64,000 nucleotides of DNA from an uncultured Porphyromonadaceae bacterium. Lineage in GTDB: Bacteria; Bacteroidota; Bacteroidia; Bacteroidales; Muribaculaceae. The notes beneath the pieces were generated by a model. That model searched no databases. It had not been told where the DNA came from and saw nothing but the letters and a program-made list of their open reading frames with translations. Within the stretch, counting starts at the first letter, position 1; the number at the start of each line of letters is the position of its first letter. Positions 37,451 through 46,650 of this stretch are shown piece after piece. The stretch is taken from NCBI GenBank assembly GCA_947175205.1, contig CAMWLS010000003.1:21219-85218 (forward strand), written 5' to 3'. The position numbers and the translations under genes are program-made.

Positions 37451-38615
37451 AAGCCTGGGGCTCAATTTCCACCTCGCGGCCCATCTGAATAACGCCTGTG
37501 AGGTTAAGATCCTGGTCAAACATCATCACATCCGCATCCTTACCGTGCTGCAAGCTTCCCTTGCGGTCATAGACACCCATGATGCGCGCAGGCGTTTCAG
37601 AGGCCATACGAGCAACATCTTCAATAGGGATACCGGCCTTCTGCACTGCAACACGTACCAGACGGTCCATGGTGGCTATGGAGCCGGCAAGTGCTGAGCG
37701 GTCAGCCAACTTACATACTCCATCCTCAATTATCACTCGCGGGTCAAAGGCAGTCTTGCTGTCAGAGGCCGCACACGCCAGGGCGTCAGTTATGAGCGCG
37801 GTACCGCCGGCACCTTTGAACTTGTGAATCAGTTTCAGAATCACCGGGGGCACATGAATGCCGTCAGCAATCATTTCCACAGTCATGCCATCTGTGAGAT
37901 ATACCGCTTCCACGGTTCCGTCATGACGATACATACCCTCCTTATGACTGGCCGTCATGGCGTCATAAAAGTGGGTGGCATGACTGAAACCAGCCTCCGC
38001 ACCACGCGTAACTTCGGGCAGGCGGGCTGCAGTATGAGCCAGCGCCACAAGTATGCCCTTACTTCTTAAATAGCGTGCAAAATCCTCTGAGCCTTCCATT
38101 TCAGGAGCGGCGTCCCAGCGTTTTATACAGCGGAACTCCTCCACCAGAGGTACATATTCCTTAGGGTCAGCTATACGGATGTTCTCGCGCAGCTGGCCGC
38201 CCGCCATCTTGGGATTAAAATAAGGGCCTTCCAGATGCAGTCCCAGCACACCGCTCATGGGGTCAGCCATAAGCTGCTCACATGTTACGGCAGCCTCACA
38301 TATCATGGGTACGGTGGATGAAGAAAGCGTGGGAAATATAGATGTAGTACCATGCTTACGGTGCGCTTCAATGGCTGTCTCAAAAGCCTCCTTCGAGCCT
38401 TCCATGAAGTCACGCCCGCCTCCGCCGTGAACGTGCATATCTATACCACCGGGGAGGACATATCCTCCCTGGGCGTCAATAACCTTATCTACATTAGAAA
38501 GCGCATGGCTATGATTAAGAACGTCACGGATGACATGGTCTCGTATAAGCAAAGAGCCATCATTAATCCATCCGTTAGGAGTAAAAATCTTACCGTTTAT
38601 AATTTGGGTCAGCAT
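37449..38615 (-). CDS. nagA: N-acetylglucosamine-6-phosphate deacetylase
   Basis: LPGGIDMHVHGGGGRDFMEG, GLHLEGPYFNPKMAGGQ, LAHTAA, SHATHFYDAM, VEMIADGIHVPP, TDALA. Confidence 0.95.
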   Translation of the reverse strand: MLTQIINGKIFTPNGWINDGSLLIRDHVIRDVLNHSHALSNVDKVIDAQGGYVLPGGIDMHVHGGGGRDFMEGSKEAFETAIEAHRKHGTTSIFPTLSSSTVPMICEAAVTCEQLMADPMSGVLGLHLEGPYFNPKMAGGQLRENIRIADPKEYVPLVEEFRCIKRWDAAPEMEGSEDFARYLRSKGILVALAHTAARLPEVTRGAEAGFSHATHFYDAMTASHKEGMYRHDGTVEAVYLTDGMTVEMIADGIHVPPVILKLIHKFKGAGGTALITDALACAASDSKTAFDPRVIIEDGVCKLADRSALAGSIATMDRLVRVAVQKAGIPIEDVARMASETPARIMGVYDRKGSLQHGKDADVMMFDQDLNLTGVIQMGREVEIEPQA

Positions 38616-38927
38616 GATTTCAGATATATTGCTTTAAGGTGATGTAAAGATAAGTAAAAAAGGAGTAAAACACCCTGCGAAAAACATTATTTTATTGTTG
38701 TTAACACATTTTCAACTTATACTAACATCTAAAGACTTGATTTGGGACTTAGATAAAAATTGAAGTAAAAATTTTTGGCAGAATCAAAAAAAAGTTGTTA
38801 CTTTGCGCTCTGTTTATGGCACCTCCTTAAAAGCACGGGAGAAGATGCACTCCCGGGTGATATGAGAAGTGAGATGGCGGCCATGACAGTTGAGAAGAAA
38901 AAACTTAAAGATAAACCCGTAACAGCC

Positions 38928-39191
38928 ATGTCAAAGATTTGTCAAATCACTGGTAAGAAAGCAATGGTGGGCAACAATGTGTCACACTCAAAGCGCCGTA
39001 CCAAACGCAAATTTAACGTAAACCTCTTCAACAAGAAATTCTTCTGGCCGGAGCAGGAGATTTGGATTAGCCTGACTATATCAGCAGCCGGTCTCCGCAC
39101 CATCAACAAGTTAGGACTGGACGCAGCCATGCGCCAGGCAGCTGAGAAAGGTTACTTAACTGATAAAGACATAAAATTCATAGGTTTCTAA
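38928..39191 (+). CDS. rpmB: 50S ribosomal protein L28
   Basis: [67 protein letters not shown] at 38928. Confidence 0.97.
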   Translation: MSKICQITGKKAMVGNNVSHSKRRTKRKFNVNLFNKKFFWPEQEIWISLTISAAGLRTINKLGLDAAMRQAAEKGYLTDKDIKFIGF

Positions 39192-39195
39192 GAAG

Positions 39196-39384
39196 ATGGC
39201 AAAGAAAGCAAAAGGAAATCGTGTGCAGGTAATCCTTGAGTGCACCGAACATAAGGCAAGCGGTATGCCCGGAACTTCACGTTATATCACAACCAAAAAC
39301 CGCAAGAACACTACAGAGCGCCTGGAGCTTAAGAAATACAATCCCATCCTGAAGCGCGTAACTGTACACAAAGAAATTAAGTAA
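39196..39384 (+). CDS. rpmG: 50S ribosomal protein L33
   Basis: [62 protein letters not shown]. Confidence 0.97.
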   Translation: MAKKAKGNRVQVILECTEHKASGMPGTSRYITTKNRKNTTERLELKKYNPILKRVTVHKEIK

Positions 39385-39410
39385 TACCCCACCCTTAAAA
39401 ATATAAAGAT

Positions 39411-39560
39411 ATGGCAAAGAAAACCGTCGCATCACTTCAGAAGGGCGAAGGCCGTACTTATAGCAAGGTCATCAAGATGGTGAAGTCACCCAAGACCGGA
39501 GCTTATGTATTCAAAGAAGAAATGGTTCCCAACGAGGCTGTAAAAGACGCCCTGAAGTAA
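39411..39560 (+). CDS. DUF4295-type small basic protein (49 aa), below the ORF-track cutoff
   Basis: MAKKTVASLQKGEGRTYSKVIKMVKSPKTGAYVFKEEMVPNEAVKDALK directly downstream of rpmG. Confidence 0.92.
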   Translation: MAKKTVASLQKGEGRTYSKVIKMVKSPKTGAYVFKEEMVPNEAVKDALK

Positions 39561-39582
39561 GAACCCGCAAACATACATTATT

Positions 39583-39614
39583 GCAGCGGCTGTGCATTCC
39601 GGCACAGCCGCTGC
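39583..39614 (+). terminator. Hairpin terminator of the rpmB-rpmG-DUF4295 operon
   Basis: GCAGCGGCTGTGC-attccg-GCACAGCCGCTGC (13-bp perfect arms) followed by ATTTTAT. Confidence 0.85.
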
Positions 39615-40010
39615 TGCATTTTATCTCCCCCCCTCCTTTACTGATAAATGTTTTTGATTCCGCTACCGTCAGGTTCATTGCCTTCACCACACTGATCAAA
39701 ACTTTTTGGGTGTACATGATAAGTAAATACAGGAGGGTCAACCAGCTCTAACATAAATGCAAATAATGGCGCATATGTGCAGGAATATTCCCAATGATAG
39801 GAAGGTTAGAGGAATAATGGAGGAAAATTGGAGAAGATTAGGCCATCTAAGTCTTGGTGGATATTATAAAAAGTGTTATTTTTGTCCGAATGTTTTAATA
39901 CACATTTTTACTACTTAATGTATTGCTAACAAACCTTTCAACATCTTGCTAAATTTGAAGCAAACATTTGAATTTTATAAACTAACCAATATCATTTATT
40001 AGTTTTTATT

Positions 40011-42413
40011 ATGAAGACTAAATTATTAGTCGGGATAACAGCTGTTGCAGCAGGCATATGCGCAGTATCATGCTCTGATACTGATAAGCCCATAGCCGCA
40101 GGCCACGGACATATTGCTCTGACCGCCGATGTGGACGGAGAATTACTTACCGCCTCACGTGCAGCTGTAGATTTCGGCGTTACAGCAGAAGATCTTTCTG
40201 TCAAACTCACATCAGAAGATGGCTCTTACAGCCACACCTGGAACAGACTTAGCGAATTCCCTGTTGATCAGGATTTTAAGGCAGGCAAGTACACCATTGA
40301 GGCCTTTTACGGTTCAGCGGATAACGCAGGCTTTGAATGTCCCCATTTTTACGCCAGTTCAGAGCTTACAGTACGCGACAGCGAACCCACAAAGGTAAAC
40401 CTGACAGCAACTCTGGCTAATGCCATGGTAAGCGTGGAATACACTGAAGCGTTCAAGAGTTATATGTCTCAGTGGGATGCATATGTCACCACAGGAGCTT
40501 CAGAAATAGAGTACACCTCCACAGAAACACGTCCGGTGTTTGTTCATCCGGGTGTGGTGGTAGTAGACATTGACTTCACCAAGCAGAACGGCACACAGGC
40601 CAAGGTACAGGCAGCTTCATTCACAGCCGAGGCGCGCCGTCACTACCACATCACAGTGGATGTAAACGGTGGTCAAGTGGGTGACGGGACTCTAACCGTT
40701 ACTTATGATGATCAGGTGGACCAGGAGGAAGTTGAGATTGACCTCAGTGATGAGATTCTGTCCGCTCCGGCACCCGTATTTACAACAGAAGGCTTCACCT
40801 CAGGACAGGAAGACGTATGTGTTCCCGGTGAGACGCCAGATGGTACCCGCGTGGTTAATCTTATGGCACGTGCAGGAATTGCCTCGCTTATACTGACCAC
40901 TCATTCCGCATCTCTCCAGAATCAGGGATTGCCTGAAGAAATTGACCTGACACGCGCAACCCCTTCACAGCAAGCGCTGCTGAGCTCTCTGGGGCTGGAT
41001 GTTAAAGGCGCATACAGGAATCCTGACAAGATGGCAGTGGTGGACTTCAGCAATGTGGCATCACACATCACACTGGGCCAGACAGAGAACACTAATGTAT
41101 TCACTCTGAACGTACGTGACCGCGGCGGCAAGGTAGCTGAGCCTGTTACTTACAGCATCATCATGGAGCCTCTGGTACTGGAGCTGGATAATCCCTCAGT
41201 GCTCACTGACGGTGCCACAACCCTGATGATGGACCTTACATACAACGGTCGCAATCCGGAAAAAGATGTCACTGTAGAATACCACAATGACTACGGCACC
41301 TGGACAGACGCTCACGCTACCGGATTTACTCCTGTAAACAGGAGCAGTCAGAAGTACCGTGTGACACTCACCGTTCCCGGCAATGAAAGCAATGTAATCT
41401 TACGCGCAAGATGCGGAAACGCCACCGCATCAGCTGAGGTGTCAGTGGAGCGTTCACCCCTACCCTATGCAGAGATTAATGCCTCAAAGGCATTTGCCAC
41501 TCACGCCACAGCTACCGTTTACATGAGCGGTAACCCTGTTTCTCTCCCCTCAGGTGCCAAGGTCTCATATTCAACAGACGGCACCAACTGGACAGCGTTC
41601 TCTGACGGGCTCAAGGCTACAGGCCTGACTCCCGGCACCACTTACTCACTTGCAGTGATACTGGAAGACGGCTCTCACGGACGTGTCACCAGCTTCACCA
41701 CAGAGAATGCCACTCAGCTGACTAACGGCAACATGGAAACATGGGACAATACTGCCTCAGGAAATAACTGGGAGCGCTGGGATGTATCAGGCTGGGCCAC
41801 ATACAACCCCATGACCACCGGGAACACCGGTACACGCGAGAATACCGCATACGTAAACCGTTCAGGCACAGCCCAGAGCACTGATGCAAAAGAGGGTTCA
41901 TATGCAGCTGAGTTACGCACCATAGGCTGGGGCGCAGGCAACAGCGCTGTGGGTTCCATCAGCGGCAGTAATCCTAAATATATAACCAAGGGAATGCTTT
42001 ACCTGGGCACAAGTCCCACTCAGTATTCAGAGATGGCTTCACAGATAACTGAGGGCATCACCTTCAGCTCACGCCCTTCAGCCATCAGCTTCTGGTATAA
42101 ATATGCGCATAAAAATGCCGCTGACTACGGTGGTTTCAAAGTATGGGTAAAAGATGCAGCCGGCAACATCATTGCCTCCGGAAGCATGTCCAACCTGAAT
42201 GCAAGCCAGTACACTCAGGTGGAGGTTCCCCTTACTTACTCTGAAAACGCAGGTAAGGCTGCAAGCATTTACGTGGAATTCAGTTCCAGCGACCACCCCT
42301 CATGGGATACCCGCAGCAAGGACTGGTTCACAGTGCCTTCATTCGGAAACCTGTCAAACGGTGTTTTCCAAGGCTCAAGCATGTTTGTAGACAACATCAC
42401 ACTTAAATATTAA
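40011..42413 (+). CDS. DUF4493-like lipoprotein with C-terminal PCMD-type putative carbohydrate-binding domain
   Basis: Lipobox AGICAVSC; GHIALTADVDGELLTASRA...YSHTWNRLSEFP; C-terminal NGNMETWDN...FSSRPSAISFWYKYAHKNAADYGGFKVWVKD...SMFVDNITLKY. Confidence 0.82.
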   Translation: MKTKLLVGITAVAAGICAVSCSDTDKPIAAGHGHIALTADVDGELLTASRAAVDFGVTAEDLSVKLTSEDGSYSHTWNRLSEFPVDQDFKAGKYTIEAFYGSADNAGFECPHFYASSELTVRDSEPTKVNLTATLANAMVSVEYTEAFKSYMSQWDAYVTTGASEIEYTSTETRPVFVHPGVVVVDIDFTKQNGTQAKVQAASFTAEARRHYHITVDVNGGQVGDGTLTVTYDDQVDQEEVEIDLSDEILSAPAPVFTTEGFTSGQEDVCVPGETPDGTRVVNLMARAGIASLILTTHSASLQNQGLPEEIDLTRATPSQQALLSSLGLDVKGAYRNPDKMAVVDFSNVASHITLGQTENTNVFTLNVRDRGGKVAEPVTYSIIMEPLVLELDNPSVLTDGATTLMMDLTYNGRNPEKDVTVEYHNDYGTWTDAHATGFTPVNRSSQKYRVTLTVPGNESNVILRARCGNATASAEVSVERSPLPYAEINASKAFATHATATVYMSGNPVSLPSGAKVSYSTDGTNWTAFSDGLKATGLTPGTTYSLAVILEDGSHGRVTSFTTENATQLTNGNMETWDNTASGNNWERWDVSGWATYNPMTTGNTGTRENTAYVNRSGTAQSTDAKEGSYAAELRTIGWGAGNSAVGSISGSNPKYITKGMLYLGTSPTQYSEMASQITEGITFSSRPSAISFWYKYAHKNAADYGGFKVWVKDAAGNIIASGSMSNLNASQYTQVEVPLTYSENAGKAASIYVEFSSSDHPSWDTRSKDWFTVPSFGNLSNGVFQGSSMFVDNITLKY

Positions 42414-42433
42414 AGCTCCAGGAAAAAATAAAT

Positions 42434-43735
42434 ATGAAAACCAAATTTTTATCATTAGTGGCAGTGCTGCTGAGTGTTCTCAGTTTCAGCTCCTGCGATG
42501 ACAGCCCCTGGGTTAATGCAGATAAGGAAGGCCAGGTAAGACTTTCTGATCTTGACGTAGAGGTTAGCAATCAGGAAAAGGTCATAGGCCGCGCTTCATA
42601 CGATGTATCAGACTTTATTGTCACCATAACCAACCAGTCAGGAGCCGTGGTTTCCCGGCAGCGTTATGCGGAGCTTCCTGAAATTCTTACTCTCCCTGTG
42701 GGAAAATACACCGTTAACGTGGTGTCCCATGATGTTCAGAAAGCTGAGTGGGAGAAACCTTACTTCAAAGGCAGTCAGAGTTTTGAGATTACTGATGGCA
42801 AGATAACCACCGTAGACCCTGTGGTATGCAAATTCAGCTCTCTGAAAGTTTCCATAAAGTATTCAGAAGATCTTTTAGCACTCATGGCTGAGGATGCCAA
42901 AGTGACAGTCATTGCCAACGACAACGGCATGCTGGAGTACGGCAAGACCGAAACCCGCGCCGGCTATTTTGAGGTAGTTGACGGTAGTACCACTCTGGTG
43001 GCAACGTTCAGCGGCCGCGTAAAAGACACTGACGTTGAGCTGCGCAAGGTTTACAGTGATATTGCTGCCGGCCAGCATCGTATCATAACATTCAGCCTAA
43101 AGTCAGGAGACCCCACACAGCCTGACGTATTCGGTACTATTGACCCCACCACAGGTACTTACATTGATGTGACTTATGAAGATGAAGACCTGGGCGGCAA
43201 CGTTGGCTCAGATGAAGAAATCATAAACCCCGGTACCCGTCCCGGTCAGGAAGGTCCCAACCCCGGTGGTGAAGGACCTGATGTTCCCAATCCTCCCGGT
43301 CCTGACAATCCCGATGATCCCACTACAGAGGCTGCTACTTTCACCACCGCAAACCCGCTTCTGGACCTCAACGGTGTCAATAACGCATCAGAGCTTGACG
43401 GAACTGAGGTTATAGTGAAGATAGACTGCCCTAAGCTTTTTGCTTCTCTTATTGTAACCATTGACTCTGACGGCCTGACAGAAGAAGTCCTGGGAGACGT
43501 GGGTCTGGCAAAAACATTTGACCTGGCCTCACCCGCTACTGCTGAACTTGCCGAGGGTCTCTCCGGTCTTGGACTTCCCTGTGGTGATGAGGTTAAGGGA
43601 CAGAGCAGCTGTAACTTTGACATCACCCAGTTCATGTCACTCCTGGGCATTTATCCCGGTTCAAATAAATTCATTATAGAAGTGACTGACCAGGCGGGTA
43701 ATCACTCAAAACTCACCCTTGTTATCAATTCATAA
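42434..43735 (+). CDS. DUF4493-like lipoprotein with Pro/Gly-rich linker and C-terminal DUF4988-like or unknown domain
   Basis: Lipobox VLSFSSC; GQVRLSDLDVEVSNQEKVIGRASYDVSDFIVTITNQSG; linker NPGTRPGQEGPNPGGEGPDVPNPPGPDNPDDP. Confidence 0.8.
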   Translation: MKTKFLSLVAVLLSVLSFSSCDDSPWVNADKEGQVRLSDLDVEVSNQEKVIGRASYDVSDFIVTITNQSGAVVSRQRYAELPEILTLPVGKYTVNVVSHDVQKAEWEKPYFKGSQSFEITDGKITTVDPVVCKFSSLKVSIKYSEDLLALMAEDAKVTVIANDNGMLEYGKTETRAGYFEVVDGSTTLVATFSGRVKDTDVELRKVYSDIAAGQHRIITFSLKSGDPTQPDVFGTIDPTTGTYIDVTYEDEDLGGNVGSDEEIINPGTRPGQEGPNPGGEGPDVPNPPGPDNPDDPTTEAATFTTANPLLDLNGVNNASELDGTEVIVKIDCPKLFASLIVTIDSDGLTEEVLGDVGLAKTFDLASPATAELAEGLSGLGLPCGDEVKGQSSCNFDITQFMSLLGIYPGSNKFIIEVTDQAGNHSKLTLVINS

Positions 43736-43747
43736 ATACCTGAAGAA

Positions 43748-45895
43748 ATGAAACGCAATATATTCAATACCGCGGCCATAGCAGCAGGTATAATAACCGC
43801 AGGCATCATCTCAGGATGTACTGATGAGGTGATAATGAATAACCGGGGTGAAGGCACCCTTCATCTAACCGCAAGCATCAATGCTGATGTGACCGTGGTT
43901 TCACGTGCGGCTGCTGAGGAAGAACTTGCGGAAAAAACTATAATATGGATTTCAAATGCCAAGGGTGTGGTCAGGACATATAACTCCCTTTCCGAGATTC
44001 CGGAAGAGGGATTAAAGCTTAAGGCTGATCACTACACCGCTGAAGGATGGGCCGGTGACTCAGTTCCCGCTTCATTCACTGACCGCTGGTTCCATGGCAT
44101 CCAGACCTTTGAAATAACCCCCGGCGCTACCACTGACATAAATGTGGTGTGCCGTATTGCCAATGTGGTGACATCCGTAAATTATGAGGACGGCGTGGAT
44201 GACGTGCTCTCAGACTATTCTTTCACCATAGGCCATAACGGAGGCAAACTAACCTTTGAAGGCCGCGATGACCGTAAGGGCTATTTCATGATGAGTTCTT
44301 ATGACAAGGACCTCCAGTGGACACTCTCAGGCACCTTGTACAACGGCCAGAGCTTCTCCACCACAGGAACTGTGGCCGGAGCAAAAGCTGCTACAGAATA
44401 TGCCTTCCGCGTAAAACACAACACAGAAGTGGACCCTCTGGGAGGTGCCATTATCACCATAGAGGTGGATGAGACCACTGTTGATGTTTCTGATAATGTC
44501 ACCATCAATATGGCACCTGACATTGCCGGTATGGGTTATGACATCTCCGCTCCGCAGTATTTTGAGCCCGGCCAGGCTGCCACTACCAGCGTGTACATCT
44601 CTGCCGCCTCAAGCATGAAGAGCGTGGTTATAGCGTCAGAGTCACTGAGCAAACTCGGTATTAATAACCCTGAGGTGGACCTGCTCCAGATGACTGATGC
44701 CGTGGCTCAGGAAGTTGAAGCTGCAAACATACACTTCCAGTATATCCCGGACGAAGACCGTGATATATCCAACATGAAGATTATGTTTAACGCAGATGCT
44801 CTTAACAGCCTTCCGGCGGGTGAACACACATTTGCCATCAGCGCCACAGACTCAAACAACAAGACCGCTCATGCCACACTCACTGTGATACTTAGTGCAC
44901 TGCCCGTGGCTCCTCAGGCTACATCTATCTCTGACATCTGGGCCACCACAGCCGTGCTCCGCGGTAAGATTATCAGTGAAGATGCCGTTCCTTCTGTTTC
45001 ATACCGCCGCCGCGGTGCAGCTGAATGGACAGTAGTGAATCCCGAAATAAACGGTGCAAGCTTCAGCGTCTCACTGGCTGACCTTACTCCCGCTACCGTT
45101 TATGAGTGGATGGTTACCAGCGGCGACTATGAGAGTGAGATACAGTCATTCACCACCGGTACTGTGGAGCAGCTCCCCAACGCCGGTTTTGAAGAATGGT
45201 ACACAGCATCTGACAAGGCTCTTGTTCCCGGCGTAAGCGGCAGTCCCTGGTGGGATACCGGCAACCACGGTTCAGCCAAGATGAGCAAACAAGTTACCAC
45301 ATCAGACAGCAGCATTAAACACGGGGGCCAGTATTCAGCAAAACTCGCATCACAGTTTGTTGGTGTTGGCACTATAGGAGCATTCGCCGCCGGTAACATC
45401 TTCATAGGCGAATTCCTTGGTACTGAAAATACCACCAAGGGTATCTTAGGCTGGGGCAGAAACTTCACCTCACGTCCCAAGGCACTTAAGGGATATATCA
45501 AGTACACACCCGGAGCCATGGGTAAATATAATACCTACGCCGGCACCAAGAACGATGCTTTTGACCAGGGTATTATCTATATAGCTCTGCTTACTGACAA
45601 GACCATGAGTTATAAGAGCTACTCCGGGTGGCCTCAGATTGTTGCCACTGCAGATATTAATAACTATGGTTTCAAATCTGATGCTGATAATGTCATTGCT
45701 TACGGTGAGAAAGTTTATAATGAAGCAACTGACGGCTCAGATATGATTGAATTCTACATTCCTCTGGACTACTACCGCACTGATATAATTCCTTCTAATA
45801 TAATCATTACCGCATCAGCAAGTAGATACGGTGATTACTACTCAGGTGCTGAAGGTTCTGTAATGTATCTGGATGACCTTGAATTAGTTTACTAA
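43748..45895 (+). CDS. DUF4493-like lipoprotein with C-terminal PCMD-type domain
   Basis: Lipobox AGIISGC; GEGTLHLTASINADVTVVSRA; C-terminal PNAGFEEWYTASD...SSIKHGGQYSAKLASQFVGVG...GSVMYLDDLELVY. Confidence 0.82.
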   Translation: MKRNIFNTAAIAAGIITAGIISGCTDEVIMNNRGEGTLHLTASINADVTVVSRAAAEEELAEKTIIWISNAKGVVRTYNSLSEIPEEGLKLKADHYTAEGWAGDSVPASFTDRWFHGIQTFEITPGATTDINVVCRIANVVTSVNYEDGVDDVLSDYSFTIGHNGGKLTFEGRDDRKGYFMMSSYDKDLQWTLSGTLYNGQSFSTTGTVAGAKAATEYAFRVKHNTEVDPLGGAIITIEVDETTVDVSDNVTINMAPDIAGMGYDISAPQYFEPGQAATTSVYISAASSMKSVVIASESLSKLGINNPEVDLLQMTDAVAQEVEAANIHFQYIPDEDRDISNMKIMFNADALNSLPAGEHTFAISATDSNNKTAHATLTVILSALPVAPQATSISDIWATTAVLRGKIISEDAVPSVSYRRRGAAEWTVVNPEINGASFSVSLADLTPATVYEWMVTSGDYESEIQSFTTGTVEQLPNAGFEEWYTASDKALVPGVSGSPWWDTGNHGSAKMSKQVTTSDSSIKHGGQYSAKLASQFVGVGTIGAFAAGNIFIGEFLGTENTTKGILGWGRNFTSRPKALKGYIKYTPGAMGKYNTYAGTKNDAFDQGIIYIALLTDKTMSYKSYSGWPQIVATADINNYGFKSDADNVIAYGEKVYNEATDGSDMIEFYIPLDYYRTDIIPSNIIITASASRYGDYYSGAEGSVMYLDDLELVY

Positions 45896-45913
45896 TAAAC
45901 ACCATCTGATATC

Positions 45914-45953
45914 AAAGAGGGGCTGAGCCAATTTACGGTTCAGTCCCTCTTTA
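45914..45953 (+). terminator. Hairpin terminator after DUF4493 cluster
   Basis: AAAGAGGGGCTGAgcc-aatttac-ggttCAGTCCCTCTTT. Confidence 0.75.
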
Positions 45954-46114
45954 CTTCTAACTGTTCATAACCGGCTTGAGAGTCATTTATATACCTGACA
46001 AGGGCATAAGACTCATTCCAAAAGCATTAACATATATTTCAGAACAGCCTCCTAACATTATTTGTTGTTTAAGAATAGATTAGTTAAATTTGCACAAACC
46101 TAAATTATACAGAC

Positions 46115-46645
46115 ATGAGAAAAATAGCGTGTGCCCTAAGCGGCATAACACTTATATTCCTTTTTTCACTGTGCCTCATCTCATGTGGTTCAGAGACTTC
46201 AGGTAAGAATATTGATACCATATTAAGTGTGGACTCTGTTCTTGCACAGCCTGAGCAGTTGCTGAATGACACACTGCGTATCAGCGGCATTTGTGTTTCT
46301 CCGGAATCAGGATTTAATGACAGAGAAATATACCTGAAGGGTGAAAGCGGCAAGTTCCTGCGCTGCGTTGCCACCCAGGAAATGGGAACTTTTAACGGAG
46401 ACTGCGTGGGCCATCAGATGGTGGTTAAAGGTCTTCTGTGCCAGACACTTAAGGGCAAAAAAGAAATAAAGAATGAAACTAAGGCTCTAATACGTCGTGA
46501 TACCACCGGGAAAAAGAAAGACAGCATAATTCTTCCCGGGGGTGACACCCTGAACATGCAGGCTGAGGACACTCTTGTTAAAGAAGGTTACAGCATTGCA
46601 GAGACATATTACCTCTCCGTAACGGAATTTGAAGTAAAAGAATAA
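46115..46645 (+). CDS. Lipoprotein, OB-fold-like, unknown function
   Basis: 176 aa; lipobox SLCLISC; TLRISGICVSPESGFNDREIYLKGESGKFLRCVATQE. Confidence 0.75.
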   Translation: MRKIACALSGITLIFLFSLCLISCGSETSGKNIDTILSVDSVLAQPEQLLNDTLRISGICVSPESGFNDREIYLKGESGKFLRCVATQEMGTFNGDCVGHQMVVKGLLCQTLKGKKEIKNETKALIRRDTTGKKKDSIILPGGDTLNMQAEDTLVKEGYSIAETYYLSVTEFEVKE

Positions 46646-46650
46646 GGCTT

